Of a stretch of DNA of 64,000 nucleotides, positions 1 through 12,144 are shown piece by piece. The notes below the pieces were generated by a model that saw only the letters and a program-made list of their open reading frames with translations, was not told the DNA's origin and searched no databases. A program made the translations under genes and the position numbers. Numbering within the stretch: the first letter of the stretch is position 1; every line of letters begins with the position of its first letter. The stretch is from Climacium dendroides (lineage: Eukaryota; Streptophyta; Bryopsida; Hypnales; Climaciaceae). The stretch spans positions 496,001-560,000 of the forward strand of contig CATNNA010000005.1 in the NCBI GenBank assembly GCA_950106755.1. Reading direction: 5' to 3'.

Positions 1-85
1 ACTGTAGGAAAGCAATAGACTGGGTTGTCTTAAAATTAAGTTTTTCCATGAATCCTAAATATTTTGAACAATTGCAACTTCTGTG

Positions 86-114
86 TTACGTTTTTGGACA
101 TGCTTGCACGTCAA
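86..114. other. Most conserved monomer core (unit 1 copy), with ACGT motif
   Basis: The stretch from TTACG through GGACATG to GCACGTCAA is nearly invariant across the array. The only frequent change is C/T at 103 (gcttgc or gtttgc). Rare private changes are gggcatg (24743, 36256, 37064, 43730), taacatg (51002, 53022), gacacgc (47976, 50400 and copies) and ttagcacg (23132). On the minus strand it reads TGACGTGCAAGC, containing an ACGT core of the type bound by bZIP proteins. Conservation relative to the variable flanks suggests a binding site. No protein can be named. Confidence 0.5.
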
Positions 115-136
115 ACCGATATAATTTATTGGTTTG
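112..136. other. Inverted repeat (10-bp stem, 5-nt loop) shown in unit 1, present in nearly every monomer
   Basis: The arms CAAACCGATA (112-121) and TATTGGTTTG (127-136) pair over 10 positions, with nine Watson-Crick pairs, one central G/T wobble and a 5-nt A/T loop. The common loop variant (aattt or aaatt) leaves the stem intact. Stem variants are few: aaatcg and aaaacg forms alter the fifth pair, and ggtttcg breaks only the outermost pair. It could extrude as a cruciform or form a hairpin in a transcript of either strand. Dyads are known in centromeric satellites of species lacking CENP-B binding. A function here is inference. Confidence 0.75.
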
Positions 137-174
137 GTTTGTATTAAATACAGCACGATTTCTAGAGTATTTGT

Positions 175-192
175 TTTGAAATCCATTTCAAA
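175..192. other. Second dyad, 8-bp arms TTTGAAAT/ATTTCAAA, shown in unit 1
   Basis: TTTGAAAT and ATTTCAAA flank a 2-nt centre (CC, or TC in the gaaattcatttc variants). Monomers ending ccatatc keep seven of the eight pairs. The ccatttgaaatg variants (for example near 46444, 48868, 60990 and 61990) lose it, as do in part the gagatcc and aaaatcc forms. The dyad is thus common but polymorphic. Role unknown. Confidence 0.6.
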
Positions 193-1279
193 TGAAGAAG
201 ACACTGTAGGAAAGCAATAGGCTGGTTTGTCTTAAAATTAAATTTTTCCATGAATCCAAATTATTTTGAACAATTGCAATTTGTGTATTACGTTTTTGGA
301 CATGTTTGCACGTCAAACCGATATAATTTATTGGTGTGGTTTGTATTAAATACAACACGATTTCTAGAGTATTTGTTTGGAGATCCATATCAAATGAAGA
401 AGACATTGTAGGAAAGCAATAGATTGGGTTGTCTTAAAGTTAAGTTTTTCCATGAATCCTAATTATTTTGAACAATTGCAACTTGTGTGTTACGTTTTTG
501 GACATGCTTGCACGTCAAACCGATATAATTTATTGGTTTGGTTTGTATTAAATACAGCACGATTTCTAGAGTATTTGTTTTGAAATCCATATCAAATGAA
601 GAAGACATTGTAGGAAAGCAATAGACTGGGTTGTCTTAACATTAAGTTTTTCCATGAATCCTAATTATTTGGAACAATTGCAATTTGTGTATTACGTTTT
701 TGGACATGTTTGCACGTCAAACCGATATAAATTATTGGTTTCGTTTGTAATAAATACAGCACGATTTCTAGAATATTTGTTTTAAAATCCATTTCAAATG
801 AAGAAGACAGTGTAGGAAAGCAATAGGCTGGTTTGTCTTAAAGTTAAGTTTTTCCATGAATCCTAATTATTTTGAACAATTGCAACTTGTGTGTTACGTT
901 TTTGGACATGCTTGCACGTCAAACCGATATAATTTATTGGTTTGGTTTGTATTAAATACAGCACGATTTCTAGAGTATTTGTTTTGAAATCCATTTCAAA
1001 TGAAGAAGACAATGTAGGAAAGCAATAGACTGGGTTGTCTTAAAATTAAGTTTTTCCATGAATCCTAATTATTTTGAACAATTGCAACTTGTGTGTTACG
1101 TTTTTGGACATGCTTGCACGTCAAACCGATATAATTTATTGGTTTGGTTTGTATTAAATACAGCACGATTTCTAGAGTATTTGTTTTGAAATCCATATCA
1201 AATGAAGAAGACACTGTAGGAAAGCAATAGACTGGGTTGTCTTAAAATTAAGTTTTTCCATGAATCCTAAATATTTTGA

Positions 1280-1294
1280 ACAATTGCAACTTGT
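1280..1294. other. Third, imperfect dyad around the MfeI-type CAATTG, shown in unit 7
   Basis: ACAATTGCAACTTGT is a 15-nt dyad centred on the middle C, with one mismatched pair. Monomers with the tttgtgtatt form instead contain the perfect 10-bp palindrome AATTGCAATT at this place. It is present in one or other form in almost all units. This is a short signal and may be chance. Confidence 0.4.
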
Positions 1295-2020
1295 GTGTTA
1301 CGTTTTTGGACATGCTTGCACGTCAAACCGATATAATTTATTGGTTTGGTTTGTATTAAATACAGCACGATTTCTAGAGTATTTGTTTTGAAATCCATAT
1401 CAAATGAAGAAGACATTGTAGGAAAGCAATAGACTGGGTTGTCTTAACATTAAGTTTTTCCATGAATCCTAATTATTTGGAACAATTGCAATTTGTGTAT
1501 TACGTTTTTGGACATGTTTGCACGTCAAACCGATATAAATTATTGGTTTCGTTTGTATTAAATACAGCACGATTTCTAGAATATTTGTTTTAAAATCCAT
1601 TTCAAATGAAGAAGACAATGTAGGAAAGCAATAGGCTGGTTTGTCTTAAAGTTAAGTTTTTCCATGAATCCTAATTATTTTGAACAATTGCAACTTGTGT
1701 GTTACGTTTTTGGACATGCTTGCACGTCAAACCGATATAATTTATTGGTTTGGTTTGTATTAAATACAGCACGATTTCTAGAGTATTTGTTTTGAAATCC
1801 ATATCAAATGAAGAAGACACTGTAGGAAAGCAATAGACTGGGTTGTCTTAAAATTAAGTTTTTCCATGAATCCTAAATATTTTGAACAATTGCAACTTCT
1901 GTGTTACGTTTTTGGACATGCTTGCACGTCAAACCGATATAATTTATTGGTTTGGTTTGTATTAAATACAGCACGATTTCTAGAGTATTTGTTTTGAAAT
2001 CCATTTCAAATGAAGAAGAC

Positions 2021-2222
2021 ACTGTAGGAAAGCAATAGGCTGGTTTGTCTTAAAATTAAGTTTTTCCATGAATCCAAATTATTTTGAACAATTGCAATTT
2101 GTGTATTACGTTTTTGGACATGTTTGCACGTCAAACCGATATAATTTATTGGTGTGGTTTGTATTAAATACAACACGATTTCTAGAGAATTTGTTTTGAA
2201 ATCCATATCAAATGAAGAAGAC
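2021..2222 (+). repeat. Hybrid monomer (type 2 start, type 6 end)
   Basis: The first three quarters carry the type-2 marks (aggctggtt, ccaaattatttt, ggtgtggtttg, aacacg). The end then carries gttttgaaatccatatc in place of the type-2 gtttggagatcc. It also has a private gagaattt in place of gagtattt. The next unit is type 7, so this looks like the junction of a crossover that removed four monomers. The switch lies near 2188-2201. Confidence 0.72.
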
Positions 2223-4242
2223 ATTGTAGGAAAGCAATAGACTGGGTTGTCTTAAAATTAAGTTTTTCCATGAATCCTAAATATTTTGAACAATTGCAAC
2301 TTGTGTGTTACGTTTTTGGACATGCTTGCACGTCAAACCGATATAATTTATTGGTTTGGTTTGTATTAAATACAGCACGATTTCTAGAGTATTTGTTTTG
2401 AAATCCATATCAAATGAAGAAGACATTGTAGGAAAGCAATAGACTGGGTTGTCTTAACATTAAGTTTTTCCATGAATCCTAATTATTTGGAACAATTGCA
2501 ATTTGTGTATTACGTTTTTGGACATGTTTGCACGTCAAACCGATATAAATTATTGGTTTCGTTTGTATTAAATACAGCACGATTTCTAGAATATTTGTTT
2601 TAAAATCCATTTCAAATGAAGAAGACAATGTAGGAAAGCAATAGGCTGGTTTGTCTTAAAGTTAAGTTTTTCCATGAATCCTAATTATTTTGAACAATTG
2701 CAACTTGTGTGTTACGTTTTTGGACATGCTTGCACGTCAAACCGATATAATTTATTGGTTTGGTTTGTATTAAATACAGCACGATTTCTAGAGTATTTGT
2801 TTTGAAATCCATATCAAATGAAGAAGACACTGTAGGAAAGCAATAGACTGGGTTGTCTTAAAATTAAGTTTTTCCATGAATCCTAAATATTTTGAACAAT
2901 TGCAACTTCTGTGTTACGTTTTTGGACATGCTTGCACGTCAAACCGATATAATTTATTGGTTTGGTTTGTATTAAATACAGCACGATTTCTAGAGTATTT
3001 GTTTTGAAATCCATTTCAAATGAAGAAGACACTGTAGGAAAGCAATAGGCTGGTTTGTCTTAAAATTAAGTTTTTCCATGAATCCAAATTATTTTGAACA
3101 ATTGCAATTTGTGTATTACGTTTTTGGACATGTTTGCACGTCAAACCGATATAATTTATTGGTGTGGTTTGTATTAAATACAACACGATTTCTAGAGTAT
3201 TTGTTTGGAGATCCATATCAAATGAAGAAGACATTGTAGGAAAGCAATAGATTGGGTTGTCTTAAAGTTAAGTTTTTCCATGAATCCTAATTATTTTGAA
3301 CAATTGCAACTTGTGTGTTACGTTTTTGGACATGCTTGCACGTCAAACCGATATAATTTATTGGTTTGGTTTGTATTAAATACAGCACGATTTCTAGAGT
3401 ATTTGTTTTGAAATCCATATCAAATGAAGAAGACATTGTAGGAAAGCAATAGACTGGGTTGTCTTAACATTAAGTTTTTCCATGAATCCTAATTATTTGG
3501 AACAATTGCAATTTGTGTATTACGTTTTTGGACATGTTTGCACGTCAAACCGATATAAATTATTGGTTTCGTTTGTAATAAATACAGCACGATTTCTAGA
3601 ATATTTGTTTTAAAATCCATTTCAAATGAAGAAGACAGTGTAGGAAAGCAATAGGCTGGTTTGTCTTAAAGTTAAGTTTTTCCATGAATCCTAATTATTT
3701 TGAACAATTGCAACTTGTGTGTTACGTTTTTGGACATGCTTGCACGTCAAACCGATATAATTTATTGGTTTGGTTTGTATTAAATACAGCACGATTTCTA
3801 GAGTATTTGTTTTGAAATCCATTTCAAATGAAGAAGACACTGTAGGAAAGCAATAGACTGGGTTGTCTTAAAATTAAGTTTTTCCATGAATCCTAATTAT
3901 TTTGAACAATTGCAACTTGTGTGTTACGTTTTTGGACATGCTTGCACGTCAAACCGATATAATTTATTGGTTTGGTTTGTATTAAATACAGCACGATTTC
4001 TAGAGTATTTGTTTTGAAATCCATATCAAATGAAGAAGACACTGTAGGAAAGCAATAGACTGGGTTGTCTTAAAATTAAGTTTTTCCATGAATCCTAAAT
4101 ATTTTGAACAATTGCAACTTGTGTGTTACGTTTTTGGACATGCTTGCACGTCAAACCGATATAATTTATTGGTTTGGTTTGTATTAAATACAGCACGATT
4201 TCTAGAGTATTTGTTTTGAAATCCATATCAAATGAAGAAGAC

Positions 4243-4444
4243 ATTGTAGGAAAGCAATAGACTGGGTTGTCTTAACATTAAGTTTTTCCATGAATCCTAA
4301 TTATTTGGAACAATTGCAATTTGTGTATTACGTTTTTGGACATGTTTGCACGTCAAACCGATATAATTTATTGGTGTGGTTTGTATTAAATACAACACGA
4401 TTTCTAGAGTATTTGTTTGGAGATCCATATCAAATGAAGAAGAC
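4243..4444 (+). repeat. Hybrid monomer (type 8 start, type 2 end)
   Basis: It begins with the type-8 marks (attg, acatt, tatttgg, tttgtgtatt) and ends with the type-2 marks (ataatttattggtgtgg, aacacg, gtttggagatcc). The switch lies in the shared stretch between about 4330 and 4357. It joins a type 1-7 run to a type 3-9 run. This is a recombination junction inside a monomer with no change of length. Confidence 0.75.
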
Positions 4445-6262
4445 ATTGTAGGAAAGCAATAGATTGGGTTGTCTTAAAGTTAAGTTTTTCCATGAATCCT
4501 AATTATTTTGAACAATTGCAACTTGTGTGTTACGTTTTTGGACATGCTTGCACGTCAAACCGATATAATTTATTGGTTTGGTTTGTATTAAATACAGCAC
4601 GATTTCTAGAGTATTTGTTTTGAAATCCATATCAAATGAAGAAGACATTGTAGGAAAGCAATAGACTGGGTTGTCTTAACATTAAGTTTTTCCATGAATC
4701 CTAATTATTTGGAACAATTGCAATTTGTGTATTACGTTTTTGGACATGTTTGCACGTCAAACCGATATAAATTATTGGTTTCGTTTGTAATAAATACAGC
4801 ACGATTTCTAGAATATTTGTTTTAAAATCCATTTCAAATGAAGAAGACAGTGTAGGAAAGCAATAGGCTGGTTTGTCTTAAAGTTAAGTTTTTCCATGAA
4901 TCCTAATTATTTTGAACAATTGCAACTTGTGTGTTACGTTTTTGGACATGCTTGCACGTCAAACCGATATAATTTATTGGTTTGGTTTGTATTAAATACA
5001 GCACGATTTCTAGAGTATTTGTTTTGAAATTCATTTCAAATGAAGAAGACACTGTAGGAAAGCAATAGACTGGGTTGTCTTAAAATTAAGTTTTTCCATG
5101 AATCCTAATTATTTTGAACAATTGCAACTTGTGTGTTACGTTTTTGGACATGCTTGCACGTCAAACCGATATAATTTATTGGTTTGGTTTGTATTAAATA
5201 CAGCACGATTTCTAGAGTATTTGTTTTGAAATCCATATCAAATGAAGAAGACACTGTAGGAAAGCAATAGACTGGGTTGTCTTAAAATTAAGTTTTTCCA
5301 TGAATCCTAAATATTTTGAACAATTGCAACTTGTGTGTTACGTTTTTGGACATGCTTGCACGTCAAACCGATATAATTTATTGGTTTGGTTTGTATTAAA
5401 TACAGCACGATTTCTAGAGTATTTGTTTTGAAATCCATATCAAATGAAGAAGACATTGTAGGAAAGCAATAGACTGGGTTGTCTTAACATTAAGTTTTTC
5501 CATGAATCCTAATTATTTGGAACAATTGCAATTTGTGTATTACGTTTTTGGACATGTTTGCACGTCAAACCGATATAAATTATTGGTTTCGTTTGTATTA
5601 AATACAGCACGATTTCTAGAATATTTGTTTTAAAATCCATTTCAAATGAAGAAGACAATGTAGGAAAGCAATAGGCTGGTTTGTCTTAAAGTTAAGTTTT
5701 TCCATGAATCCTAATTATTTTGAACAATTGCAACTTGTGTGTTACGTTTTTGGACATGCTTGCACGTCAAACCGATATAATTTATTGGTTTGGTTTGTAT
5801 TAAATACAGCACGATTTCTAGAGTATTTGTTTTGAAATCCATATCAAATGAAGAAGACACTGTAGGAAAGCAATAGACTGGGTTGTCTTAAAATTAAGTT
5901 TTTCCATGAATCCTAAATATTTTGAACAATTGCAACTTCTGTGTTACGTTTTTGGACATGCTTGCACGTCAAACCGATATAATTTATTGGTTTGGTTTGT
6001 ATTAAATACAGCACGATTTCTAGAGTATTTGTTTTGAAATCCATTTCAAATGAAGAAGACACTGTAGGAAAGCAATAGGCTGGTTTGTCTTAAAATTAAG
6101 TTTTTCCATGAATCCAAATTATTTTGAACAATTGCAATTTGTGTATTACGTTTTTGGACATGTTTGCACGTCAAACCGATATAATTTATTGGTGTGGTTT
6201 GTATTAAATACAACACGATTTCTAGAGTATTTGTTTGGAGATCCATATCAAATGAAGAAGAC

Positions 6263-8484
6263 ATTGTAGGAAAGCAATAGATTGGGTTGTCTTAAAGTTA
6301 AGTTTTTCCATGAATCCTAATTATTTCGAACAATTGCAATTTGTGTGTTACGTTTTTGGACATGCTTGCACGTCAAACCGATATAATTTATTTGTTTGGT
6401 TTGTATTAAATACAGCATGATTTCTAGAGTATTTGTTTTGAAATCCATATCAAATGAAGAAGACACTGTAGGAAAGCAATAGGCTGGGTTGTCTTAAAAT
6501 TAAGTTTTTCCATGAATCCTAAATATTTTGAACAATTGCAACTTGTGTGTTACGTTTTTGGACATGCTTGCACGTCAAATCGATATATTTTATTGGTTTG
6601 GTTTGTATTAAATACAGCACGATTTCTAGAGTATTTGTTTTGAAATCCATATCAAATGAAGAAGACACTGTAGAAATGCAATAGGCTGGTTTGTCTTAAA
6701 ATTAAGTTTTTCCATGAATCCTAATTATTTTGAACAATTGCAATTTGTGTATTACGTTTTTGGACATGTTTGCACGTCAAATTGATATAATTTATTGGTG
6801 TGGTTTGTATTAAATACAACACGATTTCTAGAGTATTTGTTTGGAGATCCATATCAAATGAAGAAGACATTGTAGGAAAGCAATAGATTGGGTTGTCTTA
6901 AAGTTAAGTTTTTCCATGAATCCTAATTATTTCGAACAATTGCAATTTGTGTGTTACGTTTTTGGACATGCTTGCACGTCAAACCGATATAATTTATTTG
7001 TTTGGTTTGTATTAAATACAGCATGATTTCTAGAGTATTTGTTTGGAGATCCATATCAAATGAAGAAGACATTGTAGGAAAGCAATAGATTGGGTTGTCT
7101 TAACATTAAGTTTTTCCATGAATCCTAATTATTTTGAACAATTGCAACTTGTGTGTTACGTTTTTGGACATGCTTGCACGTCAAACCGATATAATTTATT
7201 GGTTTGGTTTGTATTAAATACAGCACGATTTCTAGAGTATTTGTTTTGAAATCCATTTCAAATGAAGAAGACACTGTAGGAAAGCAATAGACTGGGTTGT
7301 CTTAAAATTAAGTTTTTCCATGAATCCTAATTATTTTGAACAATTGCAACTTGTGTGTTACGTTTTTGGACATGCTTGCACGTCAAACCGATATAATTTA
7401 TTGGTTTGGTTTGTATTAAATACAGCACGATTTCTAGAGTATTTGTTTTGAAATCCATATCAAATGAAGAAGACACTGTAGGAAAGCAATAGACTGGGTT
7501 GTCTTAAAATTAAGTTTTTCCATGAATCCTAAATATTTTGAACAATTGCAACTTGTGTGTTACGTTTTTGGACATGCTTGCACGTCAAACCGATATAATT
7601 TATTGGTTTGGTTTGTATTAAATACAGCACGATTTCTAGAGTATTTGTTTTGAAATCCATATCAAATGAAGAAGACATTGTAGGAAAGCAATAGACTGGG
7701 TTGTCTTAACATTAAGTTTTTCCATGAATCCTAATTATTTGGAACAATTGCAATTTGTGTATTACGTTTTTGGACATGTTTGCACGTCAAACCGATATAA
7801 ATTATTGGTTTCGTTTGTATTAAATACAGCACGATTTCTAGAATATTTGTTTTAAAATCCATTTCAAATGAAGAAGACAATGTAGGAAAGCAATAGGCTG
7901 GTTTGTCTTAAAGTTAAGTTTTTCCATGAATCCTAATTATTTTGAACAATTGCAACTTGTGTGTTACGTTTTTGGACATGCTTGCACGTCAAACCGATAT
8001 AATTTATTGGTTTGGTTTGTATTAAATACAGCACGATTTCTAGAGTATTTGTTTTGAAATCCATATCAAATGAAGAAGACACTGTAGGAAAGCAATAGAC
8101 TGGGTTGTCTTAAAATTAAGTTTTTCCATGAATCCTAAATATTTTGAACAATTGCAACTTCTGTGTTACGTTTTTGGACATGCTTGCACGTCAAACCGAT
8201 ATAATTTATTGGTTTGGTTTGTATTAAATACAGCACGATTTCTAGAGTATTTGTTTTGAAATCCATTTCAAATGAAGAAGACACTGTAGGAAAGCAATAG
8301 GCTGGTTTGTCTTAAAATTAAGTTTTTCCATGAATCCAAATTATTTTGAACAATTGCAATTTGTGTATTACGTTTTTGGACATGTTTGCACGTCAAACCG
8401 ATATAATTTATTGGTGTGGTTTGTATTAAATACAACACGATTTCTAGAGTATTTGTTTGGAGATCCATATCAAATGAAGAAGAC
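6263..8484 (+). repeat. HOR zone B: divergent monomers, then return to zone A types
   Basis: Units 32-36 (6263-7272) bring forms not seen before: tatttcgaac, aatttatttgtttgg, agcatg, the aaatcgatatatttt form (near 6580) and a gtagaaatgc form (6671-6681). Units 32 and 35 are near copies three monomers apart. Units 37-42 (7273-8484) are again zone A types 6, 7, 8, 9, 1 and 2. So a five-unit divergent segment has been inserted into, or exposed within, the 9-mer pattern. Confidence 0.7.
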
Positions 8485-11400
8485 ATTGTAGGAAAGCAAT
8501 AGATTGGGTTGTCTTAAAGTTAAGTTTTTCCATGAATCCTAATTATTTTGAACAATTGCAACTTGTGTGTTACGTTTTTGGACATGCTTGCACGTCAAAC
8601 CGATATAATTTATTGGTTTCGGTTTTATTAAATACAGCATGATTTCTAGAGTATTTGTTTTGAAATTCATTTCAAATGAAGAAGACAGTGTAGGAAAGCA
8701 ATAGGCTGGTTTGTCTTAAAGTTTAGTTCTTCCATGAATCCTAATTATTTTGAACAATTGCAAGTTGTGTGTTACGTTTTTGGACATGCTTGCACGTCAA
8801 ACCGATATAATTTATTGGTTTGGGTTTTATTAAATACAGCATGATTTCTAGAGTATTTGTTTTGAAATCCATTTCAAATGAAGAAGACAGTGTAGGAAAG
8901 CAATAGGCTGGTTTGTCTTAAAGTTAAATTTTTCCATGAATCCTAATTATTTTGAACAATTGCAACTTGTGTGTTACGTTTTTGGACATGCTTGCACGTC
9001 AAACCGATATAATTTATTGGTTTGGTTTGTATTAAATACAGCACGATTTCTAGAGTATTTGTTTTGAAATCCATATCAAATGAAGAAGACACTGTAGGAA
9101 AGCAATAGGCTGGGTTGTCTTAAAATTAAGTTTTTCCATGAATCCTAAATATTTTGAACAATTGCAACTTGTGTGTTACGTTTTTGGACATGCTTGCACG
9201 TCAAATCGATATATTTTATTGGTTTGGTTTGTATTAAATACAGCACGATTTCTAGAGTATTTGTTTTGAAATCCATATCAAATGAAGAAGACACTGTAGA
9301 AATGCAATAGGCTGGTTTGTCTTAAAATTAAGTTTTTCCATGAATCCTAATTATTTTGAACAATTGCAATTTGTGTATTACGTTTTTGGACATGTTTGCA
9401 CGTCAAATTGATATAATTTATTGGTGTGGTTTGTATTAAATACAACACGATTTCTAGAGTATTTGTTTGGAGATCCATATCAAATGAAGAAGACATTGTA
9501 GGAAAGCAATAGATTGGGTTGTCTTAAAGTTAAGTTTTTCCATGAATCCTAATTATTTCGAACAATTGCAATTTGTGTGTTACGTTTTTGGACATGCTTG
9601 CACGTCAAACCGATATAATTTATTTGTTTGGTTTGTATTAAATACAGCATGATTTCTAGAGTATTAGTTTTGAGATCCATATCAAATGAAGAAGACAGTG
9701 TAGGAAAGCAATAGACTGGGTTGTCTTAAAATTAAGTTTTTCCATGAATCCTAATTATTTTGAACAATTGCAACTTGTGTGTTACGTTTTTGGACATGCT
9801 TGCACGTCAAACCGATATAATTTATTGGTTTGGTTTGTATTAAATACAGCACGATTTCTACAGTATTTGTTTTGAAATCCATATCAAATGAAGAAGACAC
9901 TGTAGGAAAGCAATAGACTGGGTTGTCTTAAAATTAAGTTTTTCCATGAATCCTAAATATTTTGAACAATTGCAACTTGTGTCTTACGTTTTTGGACATG
10001 CTTGCACGTCAAACCGATATAATTTATTGGTTTGGTTTGTATTAAATACAGCACGATTTCTAGAGTATTTGTTTTGAAATCCTTTTCAAATGAAGAAGAC
10101 AGTGTAGGAAAGCAATAGACTAGGTTGTCTTAAAATTAAGTTTTTCCATGAATCCTAATTATTTTGAACAATTGCAACTTGTGTGTTACGTTTTTGGACA
10201 TGCTTGCACGTCAAACCGATATAATTTATTGGTTTGGTTTGTATTAAATACAGCACGATTTCTAGAGTATTTGTTTTGAAATCCATATCAAATGAAGAAG
10301 ACACTGTAGGAAAGCAATAGGCTGGGTTGTCTTAAAATTAAGTTTTTCCATGAATCCTAAATATTTTGAACAATTGCAACTTGTGTGTTACGTTTTTGGA
10401 CATGCTTGCACGTCAAATCGATATATTTTATTGGTTTGGTTTGTATTAAATACAGCACGATTTCTAGAGTATTTGTTTTGAAATCCATATCAAATGAAGA
10501 AGACACTGTAGAAATGCAATAGGCTGGTTTGTCTTAAAATTAAGTTTTTCCATGAATCCTAATTATTTTGAACAATTGCAATTTGTGTATTACGTTTTTG
10601 GACATGTTTGCACGTCAAATTGATATAATTTATTGGTGTGGTTTGTATTAAATACAACACGATTTCTAGAGTATTTGTTTGGAGATCCATATCAAATGAA
10701 GAAGACATTGTAGGAAAGCAATAGATTGGGTTGTCTTAAAGTTAAGTTTTTCCATGAATCCTAATTATTTCGAACAATTGCAATTTGTGTGTTACGTTTT
10801 TGGACATGCTTGCACGTCAAACCGATATAATTTATTTGTTTGGTTTGTATTAAATACAGCATGATTTCTAGAGTATTAGTTTTGAGATCCATATCAAATG
10901 AAGAAGACAGTGTAGGAAAGCAATAGACTGGGTTGTCTTAAAATTAAGTTTTTCCATGAATCCTAATTATTTTGAACAATTGCAACTTGTGTGTTACGTT
11001 TTTGGACATGCTTGCACGTCAAACCGATATAATTTATTGGTTTGGTTTGTATTAAATACAGCACGATTTCTACAGTATTTGTTTTGAAATCCATATCAAA
11101 TGAAGAAGACACTGTACGAAAGCAATAGACTGGGTTGTCTTAAAATTAAGTTTTTCCATGAATCCTAATTATTTTGAACAATTGCAATTTGTGTATTACG
11201 TTTTTGGACATGTTTGCACGTCAAACCGATATAATTTATTGGTTTGGTTTGTATTAAATACAGCATGATTTCTAGAGTATTTGTTTTGAAATCCATTTCA
11301 AATGAAGAAGACAGTGTAGGAAAGCAATAGGCTGGTTTGTCTTAAAGTTAAGTTTTTCCATGAATCCTAATTATTTTGAACAATTGCAACTTGTGTGTTA

Positions 11401-12144
11401 CGTTTTTGGACATGCTTGCACGTCAAACCGATATAATTTATTTGTTTGGTTTGTATTAAATACAGCATGATTTCTAGAGTATTAGTTTTGAGATCCATAT
11501 CAAATGAAGAAGACAGTGTAGGAAAGCAATAGACTGGGTTGTCTTAAAATTAAGTTTTTCCATGAATCCTAATTATTTTGAACAATTGCAACTTGTGTGT
11601 TACGTTTTTGGACATGCTTGCACGTCAAACCGATATAATTTATTGGTTTGGTTTGTATTAAATACAGCACGATTTCTAGAGTATTTGTTTTGAAATCCAT
11701 ATCAAATGAAGAAGACACTGTAGGAAAGCAATAGGCTGGGTTGTCTTAAAATTAAGTTTTTCCATGAATCCTAAATATTTTGAACAATTGCAACTTGTGT
11801 GTTACGTTTTTGGACATGCTTGCACGTCAAATCGATATATTTTATTGGTTTGGTTTGTATTAAATACAGCACGATTTCTAGAGTATTTGTTTTGAAATCC
11901 ATATCAAATGAAGAAGACATTGTAGGAAAGCAATAGACTGGGTTGTCTTAACATTAAGTTTTTCCATGAATCCTAATTATTTTGAACAATTGCAATTTGT
12001 GTATTACGTTTTTGGACATGCTTGCACGTCAAATCGATATATTTTATTGGTTTGGTTTGTATTAAATACAGCACGATTTCTAGAGTATTTGTTTTGAAAT
12101 CCATATCAAATGAAGAAGACACTGTAGAAATGCAATAGGCTGGT
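8485..12144 (+). repeat. HOR zone C: 6-monomer repeat (1212 bp)
   Basis: From about 8950, units 46-49 recur as units 52-55, six monomers later. Shared marks include aaatcgatatatttt, gtagaaatgc, aaattgatataa, tatttcgaac, the attagttttgagat ending and a ctacagtat variant (9859 and 11071). A further partial copy runs through units 57-61 with shuffled order (11313-12144). Units 43-44 (8485-8888) carry the tcggttttatt and tgggttttatt forms. Confidence 0.72.

Larger units (their letters stand above)
1..202 (+). repeat. Reference monomer (unit 1)
   Basis: This first complete unit sets the register used throughout. It runs from ACTGTAGG to GAAGAAGAC. Main variable sites (unit index): 2 (c/t/g/a); 20-25 (agactgggt, aggctggtt, agattgggt, agactgctt or agactggga forms); 35-36 (aaatt, aagtt or acatt forms); 59 and 65 (aaatatttt, aattatttt or aattatttgg); 78-87 (cttgtgtgtt, tttgtgtatt, cttctgtgtt or cttgtgtctt); 103 (c/t); 125-145 (ggtttggtttg, ggtttcgtttg, ggtgtggtttg or ggtttcggttt); 153-157 (agcacg, agcatg or aacaca); 170-188 (tttgaaatccat, ttagttttgagat, tttggagat or taaaatccat). 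These sites vary in linked sets, which is what defines the higher-order blocks. Unit 1 carries aaatatttt, cttctgtgtt and the ccatttc ending. Confidence 0.93.
1..6262 (+). repeat. HOR zone A: 9-monomer pattern with internal deletions
   Basis: Units 1-9 define nine distinguishable types. Units 10-14 (1819-2828) read 1, 2/6 hybrid, 7, 8, 9, so types 3-6 are missing. Units 15-21 read 1-7, unit 22 is an 8/2 hybrid, units 23-29 read 3-9 and units 30-31 read 1-2. As a result 1-1528 matches 2829-4356 at an offset of 14 x 202 bp with only two differences noticed (241 and 1012 in the first copy). Type 4/8 units are recognisable by acatt, tatttgg, aaattattgg and the taaaatcc ending. Unequal crossing-over in exact monomer register explains the pattern. 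Confidence 0.82.

Noticed and set aside
787..4820. AATAAA-like sites from gtaataaataca variants (near 749, 3577 and 4789) as polyadenylation signals
   Set aside because: They are one-base variants of the usual gtattaaataca in a 68% A+T repeat, with no transcript or gene nearby.
6665..6690. Compensating insertion plus deletion in GTAGAAATGC monomers as proof of two indels
   Set aside because: The same difference is equally explained by two substitutions (G to A and A to T). Only the 203-bp unit at 24039 hints at an indel route, so it is kept as a hypothesis there.
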